A stretch of DNA of 64,000 nucleotides from Gyrodactylus bullatarudis (Eukaryota; Platyhelminthes; Monogenea; Gyrodactylidea; Gyrodactylidae): NCBI GenBank assembly GCA_012064415.1, contig SSNU01000163.1:186001-250000 (forward strand). The letters are read 5' to 3'. Below, one piece after another: positions 55,858-64,000 of this stretch (positions within the stretch are counted from its first letter, which is position 1; each line of letters starts with the position of its first letter). The position numbers and the translations under genes are program-made. Below the pieces are notes generated by a model. It was given only the letters and a program-made list of their open reading frames with translations, did no database searches and was not told where the DNA came from.

Positions 55858-56506
55858 GACAACAACTGTTTAGATTGTAAAACTACTTATTTGTCAATCA
55901 GGAAAAAAGTTTTGCATACCACAGGAGGAGAGAACAGGAAAATTTAATCAAATTTTCCAGAGTAATCGATTTTAAAATGCAAGCAAATGAGCAGATTCTG
56001 CTCTAGCAACAACACACGCGTTTGCTTTATTTTCCTCATTCGATTAGAGTCTTTCGTCTTTAAATTTAATTTAATTTTGGCTTGATGATTTTCTATTTGG
56101 TATTAATATACTAAAAGATTCAAGTTAAGAGTTTAAGAAAACACAAAACAAACGACAAATTTGTCAAATGCAAAAATATCATCTTATTATTTTGCAAATT
56201 ATACTCATAAGTAGCTTGGAAAATATCTAAAATAAAACTATACAGAATAGTCCCCTCCACCCTCCATCCGGTTAAGTGGGCATTTCATTGAATAATATTC
56301 TGTATAAATAATATTTATTAAATATACATGTCGGTGTAGGGACTGATGAGAACTGACGAAAATAAAGAGCTCATATTAACCCAGAATCTATTTTCATTTT
56401 CTACCTACAAAATGCAAGACATTAGTCAGCAAAATGATAAAATAGAATTGTTTAGTACACAATACATATTTATATTATAAAGAAAGTTACGAAAATACTG
56501 ATCTAA

Positions 56507-57408
56507 TTACAATTCCGATTCATCTTTATTAGGGGAGTTTTCTTTAATATTGCCATTTTCAATTTTGACAGAGTACTCTTTGTTCGTCGAATCTGGTAGA
56601 ATAAGTGCAGCCTGGGAATCATCACTTTCCGAACTATCAACCCTGGGAGGCTTACTTTCACTTGGAGTATTCATAGAACGACTTGGAGTCTTGTGATCTG
56701 AATGAAGAAGAGACGTCACAATTTCACGTAGCTTTCTGCTCGGCGTTTGGAGGGTATGATCATGATTTTCATTTTCATGAATCGTCTTGGCTATTCTACA
56801 AGGCTCTAAAAATAATTTCACTTACTGTTTGGCAATTTTTTGGTTAATTGCTTGAAATTTCTGATAGTCTTCCTTTGTAAATGGCTTTGAAGAATGTCTA
56901 GCATGCCTGACTAGATTAACATAGGATGTAATATTGTGTTTATTGAGATTAGATTTTCCTAGGCTCTTTTGCATTTCGAATAAAATTTTCTGAACATGAT
57001 CAAGGCTGTAGGTGTTTAATGATTTGTCTATTTTGCGATAATCTTCCTTTAATTTTTTGAAATCTTCCAAGGTCCTTAAGCGATACAAAAAAGAATATTT
57101 CTCTATTTAAATAAGAAATATAACATACGATCATTGGAGTATTTTTCAAAATTTTTCTCGTAATCTGGAGTTAGAAAGATGGGATCAATGGTGACAGCAA
57201 AAGAAGCATTGAGAGCCTTTTCTATTTTTTCACGGAAAATCTTTGGCAGTCCCTTGCCACAAGGAATGTAAGAGTCATAACCGCTCTTTTCCTTCTTCAT
57301 ATCCATTTGTCGTTTGATTAGGATTACAAAACAGGCAAAAAAGAAGATGCATATTGCTGCGATAAATATGAATATATTCAATCCGATTTGCTGATTCTCA
57401 GAGAACAT
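56507..57408 (-). CDS. C1orf43 (NICE-3) family membrane protein, 3 exons
   Basis: Exons 57129-57408, 56826-57102 and 56507-56795, with introns of 26 nt (57103-57128) and 30 nt (56796-56825). The sum is 846 nt, giving 281 aa. The N-terminal transmembrane helix (IFIFIAAICIFFFACFVILI) is followed by the family hallmark LIKRQMD and a conserved stretch (YIPCGKGLPKIFREKIEKAL; human VPVGHNAPKDLKEEI). Next come YSFLYRLRTLEDF (human YNYLYRMKALDAI) and the block RHARHSSKPFTKEDYQKFQA (human LRNTSTPF...EYLRYQEAL). The C-terminus is Ser/Glu-rich and poorly conserved. Human C1orf43 (253 aa) localises to Golgi and mitochondria and has been linked to phagocytosis; its mechanism is unknown. It is divergent from IMPACT with 190 bp between start codons. 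Confidence 0.78.
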
Positions 57409-57598
57409 GATAAAAGTTTATAAAAAATGAAAATTATTCGATTAAATTTTAATCAACTATGGTTAGCATCTGAGTTAGATCCGAAATAGACTCTAGGATA
57501 ATCAAATAATCATAATTTTGGGAATTAATTTCGAATAATATTCCCGATCAAACAATATTTGCCTCTATAACTTTGCATTTCTTTTATTTTAACACTTG

Positions 57599-58456
57599 AT
57601 GGTTTCAAGTTTAGTAGCTGATGAAATTGAAGCATTATCATCAATCTACGGTTCTGATTTTGTTGCCGAAGATATAAACGAGAGAATCTATTCAATAAAA
57701 ATTACTAATAAATCGAATTCAATTACTTTGCGAATAAAATTTCCTTGTGAATACTCAAAAACAGAAAAAATAGAAGCTTAGTATGTTTGTTATGTTCCTA
57801 ATTATAGCATTTTAGATCAAAGTCTGAGCAAATCTGATTCTAAACGATTGAAAAACATCATAAATGAAATTATTTCAAATAATGAAGATGAACCAATTGG
57901 CTATTCATTGATAGATCAGTCTCTAGAGTTTCTGAGAAATCTTGAAACTTCAAAACCAGAACTTCCACCCACCGAAATTATATCAGTTGAAAAAACTGAT
58001 GCAAAATTCATTTCTGTACCCAGTGTTGCCCATCATCTCAAGATTTTTCCGCATCGCGTTCCAGGGACTGAGAACACTAAACTGTCTGAAATTTTCATCG
58101 GGGAAAAGTTTGTTGATAAAAAGAGTATTTTCATAGCTTCCTGTATGAAATGTGAAAGGTTGGAAGAAGTTTCTGCCTTTATATCTCATATGCTCACGGA
58201 CAAGGAGGTGAGAAGTGCGACTCATAATATTACAGCTTGGTTTATTAATGAGAGTATTTATGGGGCTGACGACGATGGAGAAAGTAAAGCTTCCAACGGT
58301 CTTCTACAGTTATTGGATTTGTCAAAGGCTAGAAATATAGTCGTCATGGTGTCTCGATGGTTTGGAGGGATTAAACTTGGACCTGATCGATTCAAAGATA
58401 TCAACATGGTTGCAAAAAAATTATTATCAGAAAAAAATTTTATCATGAAAAAATAA
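57599..58456 (+). CDS. IMPACT: IMPACT homologue (RWD + UPF0029), 2 exons
   Basis: Exons 57599-57780 and 57808-58456 are separated by a 27-nt intron; 276 aa. The N-terminal RWD domain (ADEIEALSSIYGSDFV ... KFPCEYSK) is the GCN1-binding module shared with GCN2. The C-terminal UPF0029/YigZ domain has KKSIFIASCMKCERLEEVSA, the hallmark THNITAWFINESIYGADDDG with ES.ASNG.LLQLL, and VVMVSRWFGGIKLGPDRFKD. IMPACT/Yih1 competes with GCN2 for GCN1 and so restrains eIF2-alpha phosphorylation during amino acid stress. The start is the ATG at 57599; a slightly upstream TTG in frame is not a likely start. N6AMT1 begins 137 bp downstream on the same strand. Confidence 0.93.
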
Positions 58457-58592
58457 ATTTTTTTTCACATCAAGTTTACCTCTTTTGGCAAAAACTTAAT
58501 CATTTCATTATCTGATTTCAATTCCATCTAGCCTGATTTTCGTGCATAAAATTCTCAAGTAAACAAGTGAATTATTTTAATCAACTTTTAGT

Positions 58593-59298
58593 ATGTTGCC
58601 GACTCCAGATCTTCCCGAAATTCCATCGAGTGTTTATGCTCCTCAGGAAGACTCCTATCTCTTTATCGACGGATTGGAAAAGGATATTGAATTTATTAGA
58701 GGTTCTCTGAAACCGACTACAGTGGTTGAAGTTGGACCGGGTAGCGGTATTATTTCCTCTTTCCTTTCATTGCATATACTCGACTCCCTTTCGCATATCA
58801 TTGCTGTTGACTTGAATATGACTGTAGTTTTTTTCTTATCTAATTTCACATTTCTAGGCTTGTGAAACGAGTTTGGAATCGCTGTCAAGGAATAATCCTC
58901 GTAGTATCTCCTTCGAGGTATTGAATCAGTCTTTCTTGGATTTTTTCAGTCCCAAGCGTTTTTCAATCGATTTGCTTCTCTTCAATCCACCCTATGTGCC
59001 CACCTCAATGAATGAACTGGACAACTCGGATGACTATGCAAAATCCTGGGCAGGTGGTCCCAACGGTAGGGTAGTTATTGACAATTTCCTGAAAAAATGC
59101 ATTCCAATGATCTCTCCGTCAGGGTGTCTCTATCTTTTACTTTTGGATCAAAATGATCCAGCAGAAATCCAAAGAATCATTCTTGATCAGTCTGATGGAC
59201 GTCTCAATCAATTCGAAATTGTTCTAAGTAGACGGGCACAAAATGAAAAGTTATTTTTGTATAAATTTTATTCTGGTAAAAATATAAAAGATTTATGA
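58593..59298 (+). CDS. N6AMT1: N6AMT1/HemK2 eRF1 glutamine methyltransferase, 2 exons
   Basis: Exons 58593-58823 and 58858-59298, with a 34-nt intron; 223 aa. It has the PrmC/HemK-type fold: VYAPQEDSYLFIDGLEKD (substrate-loop start), SAM-binding motif I VVEVGPGSGIISSFLS, the acidic strand IIAVDLNMTACETSLES, and the catalytic LLFNPPYVPT. A C-terminal part (AWAGGPNGRVVID-like: SWAGGPNGRVVIDNFL) is typical of the eukaryotic HemK2 subgroup. With TRM112 the enzyme methylates Gln of the GGQ motif in release factor eRF1. Length matches human N6AMT1 (214 aa). Its TGA stop (59296-59298) directly abuts the stop of the convergent glutamate receptor gene. Confidence 0.93.
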
Positions 59299-62200
59299 GT
59301 TATCAGCATCATCTTCCCCTTGTTTGGCTTTCTCCCTGCGACTTTCTGCAATTGAGAAATTTGAATTTCAGTCCAAAAGAGTTCAAGAATAGACCAAATA
59401 GACGACAGATGCTTCTGGTCATAACTATTTTTTTCATTTCTATTCTTCTTACTTAAAATAAATCTTCAAGGTACCTCAAGCTAACGATGAGTTTAGTAAG
59501 CGAAAAAATATTTTGGGTCAAGGTGGAAAAATTTCAAACTAGAGAGTGTGAGATTCATGGACTTACTGACAAGCTGAAATCAGGTTTAAAATTAAAATTA
59601 GGGTGTAAATAAAATGAAGCAAGATTCACAACTCACTTTAACAATTCCTTCCACGAACAAGATTAGAATCGACAAGCTAACCCCAACAATAACGATGAGG
59701 TAGAAGCCGGCCAAATCAGCTATTGGTATTGAGCTAGAAGCGTAGGCGGTTAGGGAACTCTCCAAGAGACTCTCAGTTGAATAATTTGGTTGAACGGACG
59801 TACAATTTTGCTTCGAGTCTGATTTATTTGGAATATATCTAGAATTATTATTACATTTGTATTAATTAATAGATGCACAAAGAATCAGAGTTGTGTTTTA
59901 GGCAGTATGAAAAGTAATCGCTTACTTGTTAAGAATTGGCGTGATAGTGTTCTCTCTGGTGAGCTTTAGAATTTGTTCATCAATCAGGCCATTAAAAAGG
60001 TTATTCGAGTTTGATATGAAACTGTAAAAGGCAGGATAGAATTTGTCTGAGATTTGATAGCAATATTTATTCTTGAGATAAATGGCCATCTCAGACGATG
60101 ATAAAAAGACAAAATCGCTTTTGTTTATTCTCTCCAAAATGAGATTCAGATCACTCAGGGGCAAGTTGACCTCATTCACCAGAGTGAAGAGTTTCTTTTG
60201 CTCTGGGATAATTGAGTTCCCGAGGATCTTCAACAGATTCGAGTCAGCTAGTGCACCAAATCTAGCCAATAAACTAAATGATGTTGGCTTACTTGAATTT
60301 ATTTTGAGACAATAATTGGGAAGGATTCTTGAGGGATGGGGTTATCGAGAGACTCGTGTAGTAGGCAGCATAAGCACCACCATAACAGACAATTATAATA
60401 AGAGACAAGATAAACCAACAAATGTACAAGAGACGAGATGACAATCTTGTTGGATTTGTGAAGCCAGCCGCCTGTAGAATAAAATTCATAATTTTTGTAT
60501 TTCAAAGTGAGGGCAAGAAAACCGAATTTTATCGTTTCTCACATGGAAAACTGCACCAAATCCAAAGTAAAAGGCACTGGTTATTGAGATTCTCTCAGTG
60601 TTTGGACTAATCCGATCAATTACATAAAGAGTTATTGAGACAGCAATACATGCAAAGAGTAGAGTGAGCCAGGTTTCCCACGTAAATGGTATGGTGAAGC
60701 GAAACAACTTCTTGGTCGGAGTTGCATCTGAGTCCAGATAAACCATCATGAACGATGTCGACATGAATGGAGTGGACACGTGGAAATTCGATTCCACTTG
60801 AATGGGAATTATCGGGGCGCCAATCATATCAGCTTCCTAGTCGATGAAGGAAATTTTAGTTTCTCAAAAAATTAGGATTATAAAGTTGGTTCGAATTTTT
60901 AAAAAAATTTTTGGAATCCTGCCCATGTTGCCCACTTTTACCAGTTGAAGAAAAAAATATGAAAAAAAATTAATTTATGAAAAATATGGCCATTTTTCAA
61001 ATTTCGATTTGGTTCCAAAATCCCATTTTCTTGAACTTTGAACCGAAAATTTTTATTGATTTCAAGTTGGAGGTTGATCAAAAGGGGGTTTTCAAGATTA
61101 TGATTAGACAAGAAAGCTGACTAGCACCGTCAAATTACCAACATTTGCACCATTTTTGAGGCATTTTAAACTATCGAAATTTCATTGATTTTCAAGTAGT
61201 GAAAAAATTGAAATTCAGCTCCCAACGATAATAAGGCTATGCATCAGATAAGACTCAGTTGATTTGATTTTCTTGTCTAATCTTGATCCTGAAAAACCTT
61301 TTTTGATCAAACTCCAGCTTTCAAATCAATAAAAATTTTCAGTTCAAATTTCGAAAAAATGGGATTTTTTTTCAAATTTTTTTCTTCAAATCGTAAAAGT
61401 GGGCAACATGAGTAGGATTCCAAAAGAATCTTTAAAATATTCGAATTCTTGATGAAAGTATCGAAATTTCTGTAAAAATCACAGATTCCCAACTTCATAT
61501 CAATTAGCTTTAGTAGTAATCCCAATTATTAGAGACCAATACAAACCAAAAGACAAAAGAGTTCAGGGGTAGCAAGCGAACAACTACTTTGTTCAGGATA
61601 ATAAAAACTGTAAAGTGGCTTAATAATTTTGAGCCGGGAAGCATCTCTACTCTCTCAGGAGGTTCTTAAAAACGAAAAAAAAATTCACAATTATGTACAA
61701 GCAGAAGGAACCCAGTCAGCACAAGTTTTCTTAAATAAATTCATCTGTCAGTGAATAATTGTGACAAGTTGACACTGATAGAATTTGGGACGAAAATGTA
61801 TTATGAGACACTTACGTTTGTTTTAATAAGGGAATAGGTATCCTTCCAAATGGTTGAATTAACATAGATAAATTCAACATTAGATCCGAGAGAGGTCAGT
61901 AGGTATTTGAGATAATCGACAATTATTCCAACAATGGCACCATTTTCATCCTTGTAGGCGAAGGGGGGATCCTGTGTTGGGTCAAAATCAATTATCAAGT
62001 GGTTTGCTTAGACTTGTGTAACAGACTGTATTATTTATTTACATGCAGAAACATGTTGTAAGATGAACTTCAAAACGACTGGAAACAAGTCTCTGTCTAT
62101 CTATCATAGGGTTTGTAAAAATACACTGATTATAATCCATAATTATGGATCTAAAGTTATTTTAATGGAAATATTTTTAGTTATCGATAAAAAATACATG

Positions 62201-63371
62201 CTATCTACATGAAGTTTTAGCAGATAGATATCAGTCGATTGCATATTTAAATGCTATAGGTATGATTACTTGACAAAAGTTATCTTACATTAAAGATAAT
62301 AGGTTTATAAAATAACGTTTTTAACAAAAATTTAAAAATAAAGAATCAACTTTATTTGAATTAGTATAGCACGAGTTTGACGAAGTGAGATCGAATGGGT
62401 GGAGTGAACAAAGTATTTTCTGAGGTTTAGATGAAAAATATGAAATAACTCAGGGTTTAAAAAATTTAGTCAGTATGGTTTAGTTGACATTGAACCTTGT
62501 GTTATTATAATAATAAAAGGTAAAAAGTATAATCTCCATCATTATTTTTGTGTCTTTAACATCAATGTACATCAGCTTACATTTATAACAGCGACTCTCC
62601 ACTTGATTTGACGAAGAAATTTCAACAAGTCAGCATTAGTGAACCTTGGAATAAGGTCTGAATCGCGAAGATCAGATGTAACTCGATTGCTAATCGAGTT
62701 TGGTAGATATGTGACAGTTCCCAACTAAAAGTTTAGAGAATAAATCCAGATTAGAATTTACCGAGGGTATTACTAAGAATCTTTTGCAGTTCCTTCTGTG
62801 TAGAGATTAAGAAATGTTCCATAAAACAATTATCAAGCCCCCATTTATAGTACTTTCTTTTTATTTATTGACTTTGTATGTATAAAAAGCATGGTTCTTG
62901 TCATTCCAATTTTTCAATAAACTACGTAAGATATAGGGATTGATGGAATACAGTAGTATTCTTTGAATGAAGAAAAAATGGATATTTTCAAATATTAACT
63001 CACTGGAGTTGCTGTGGCTCCGAGTCCCTTAAAGACAGTATACTTTCGGATAATTTCCAAAATTTCTCCATCAATTTTATAACTTCCCGAGTTTAAATTT
63101 ATTGTTGTGTACTGTAAGAGAGTTTAAATTAGAAATGAATATGAATAAAAGTATCGATTGAATAGCTTACAGAAAAATCATTGGGACACAATCTGTTTTG
63201 AGCATAGGACCTGGAAAGGACTACCATATCGTAGAATTGTACTTCTTCATCATTTAGCGATGTAAAGCCAGCATTGGTTAGGACAGTTTTGCTAGCATTA
63301 TCCAGGCTGAATTCAACAGAGAAGAAACTGCCACTTAGAGATGGATAGGTAAAATTGGTTCTAGAAAGACC
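59293..63371 (-). CDS. Ionotropic glutamate receptor-type subunit, divergent (10 exons seen, 5' end missing)
   Basis: Exons: 63171-63371, 63004-63111, 62581-62724, 61816-61971, 60543-60836, 60293-60471, 59926-60261, 59637-59838, 59567-59573 (7 nt), 59293-59345; phases agree throughout. In order: end of an LIVBP-like N-terminal domain (FYDMVVLSRSYAQNRLCPND ... LGATATPLGTVTYLPN), ligand-binding S1 (KWRVAVIN / DPPFAYKDENGAIVGIIVDY), S1 end (EADMIGAPIIPIQVESNFHV, PFMSTSF), M1 (FTWETWLTLLFACIAVSITL), pore segment (SAFYFGFGAVFH), M3 (ICWFILSLIIIVCYGGAYAA YYTSL), S2 (FVFLSSSEMAIYLKNKYCY), M4 (DLAGFYLIVIVGVSLSILIF) and a short acidic tail SRREKAKQGEDDADNS. The Arg that binds the glutamate alpha-carboxyl (usual TxxRE) is replaced (IQVES) and the SYTANLAAF motif is degenerate. 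It may not be a classical glutamate-gated channel. A MITE sits in the 979-nt intron. Confidence 0.85.
60868..61514. mobile_element. Long foldback MITE, family D, copy 2
   Basis: Same inverted arms as 11847-12513 (ttgcccacttttaccagttg at left, cgtaaaagtgggcaacatga at right; outer right end cccaacttcatatcaattag). It lies in the iGluR intron between the S1 and M1 exons. Non-coding. Confidence 0.75.
61527..61605. mobile_element. Foldback element family C, right-end fragment
   Basis: The sequence gaccaatacaaaccaaaaga ... gtagcaagcgaacaac and a tail gttcaggataataaaa correspond to the right arm and tail of the copies at 15230-15340 and 17180-17300. It abuts the family D MITE, so two families are stacked in one intron. 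Confidence 0.6.
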
Positions 63372-63374
63372 CTG

Positions 63375-64000
63375 TCCGAGAGAATAAAAGTTATCAATAA
63401 AATCTTTACATTAAAAATTAAAGGCTTTCAACTGAATTGTACAAATTTGAATAAGATGATAAGAATTATATTTAAACTCGATTGAGATTAATTTTGGATG
63501 AAAAATAACTAAAATGTTGCACTCTGTAAAATCGGATTCACGATAAATTAAAATACTAATTGATTTTTATTAAGATTAATCAATAAGAGTATTCATCTAA
63601 AAATAGTCATTGTTATCTGAGATAAATCTGTACAAATAATTAAAAATCTTGAAAGGTTTATTTTGGGACCGACAACGGAGGGGCAAAAGGCAATTCGGAC
63701 CTGGATTTTTGACAAAAATAGTTACAAAGTTGACGAGACGTCAAAGTCAGAAAAAAGAGGGGTGGGGTAAGGACCAAAACATGATCTGAGGTAAATCTAT
63801 TGTAAATCGAGGAAAAACTGAAATCATGCCAATCGAGGATTCTGAGAATTCAATTCTCTTACAGATCTTCGATATGTCTTCAAAGTATTCATTCCATAAA
63901 AATTCTCGTAAAGTTACAATTTAAAGCTACCTTTCAAGAAAATTCTTCCACAGCCCATCTCTTAGGATCATGCTATACAAATCCCTCATCCTCTCTTACC
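63375..64000. other. Sequence upstream of the first iGluR exon seen; nothing called
   Basis: The exon at 63171-63371 begins at an acceptor, so earlier exons (signal peptide and most of the N-terminal domain) should lie here or beyond the window. No frame with acceptable splice sites could be fixed in these last 600 bases. Confidence 0.4.

Noticed and set aside
56345..56395. CTGATGAGAACTGACGAAAA, hammerhead-like
   Set aside because: Stem III (AATA/TATT) and part of stem I (GGG/CCC) can form, but there is an A-A mismatch at the junction, no stem II and no repeat context in the window.
1..64000. CRISPR arrays, bacterial operons, prophage
   Set aside because: None present; GT-AG introns, LINEs, Penelope elements and animal-type genes show the DNA is eukaryotic.

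Overview
The window is AT-rich eukaryotic DNA with spliceosomal introns, almost certainly from an invertebrate animal. Genes recognised by eye include LSM11, a PHF3/DIDO1-type TFIIS-M/SPOC protein, TOM7, ANKRD49, mitochondrial acyl carrier protein, an EndoU nuclease, a protein with a Shroom SD2-like C-terminus, a PP1-like phosphatase, a C1orf43 homologue, IMPACT, N6AMT1/HemK2 and an ionotropic glutamate receptor. Several introns that can be fixed by reading frame on both sides are only 26-31 nt long. Such tiny introns are known in animals from dicyemid and orthonectid 'mesozoans'. That placement is an inference, not something the window proves.

Layout. 1-9 kb is a compact gene cluster: LSM11(-), PHF3/DIDO1-like(-), TOM7(+), ANKRD49(-), ACP(-), EndoU(-), with intergenic gaps of roughly 75-550 bp. 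9.2-24.05 kb is one minus-strand gene, Shroom-like at its C-terminus, whose introns are packed with mobile elements: foldback MITEs, a Merlin transposon, Penelope-like GIY-YIG remnants and LINE 3' ends. 24-42 kb is gene-poor and repeat-rich, with a Tc1/mariner remnant, Penelope pieces, a decayed piggyBac and the last exon of a single-pass membrane protein. 42.0-43.1 kb is a PP1-like phosphatase. 43.2-53.4 kb holds almost nothing coding. 53.4-54.9 kb is a LINE interrupted by an inverted pair of Penelope-type ends and an assembly gap. 56.5-63.4 kb is a second compact cluster: C1orf43-like(-), IMPACT(+), N6AMT1(+), iGluR(-).

The housekeeping genes do not form one pathway. The compact clusters use shared divergent promoters (PHF3-like/TOM7 and C1orf43-like/IMPACT) and tight convergent ends (the N6AMT1 and iGluR stop codons abut). 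Most introns above about 700 bp carry recognisable transposon sequence, while element-free introns are mostly 26-280 nt. Gene size here therefore seems set by mobile-element insertion.

The most unusual signal is a set of hammerhead-ribozyme-like motifs (CTGANGA ... GAAA, with pairable stems I and III and a correct NUH cleavage triplet) in at least three repeat families. One is a roughly 112-bp non-coding insert with a 12-bp target-site duplication. Hammerheads in Penelope-like elements are established knowledge. The very short non-coding family and the versions with almost no stem II are what deserve a second look.
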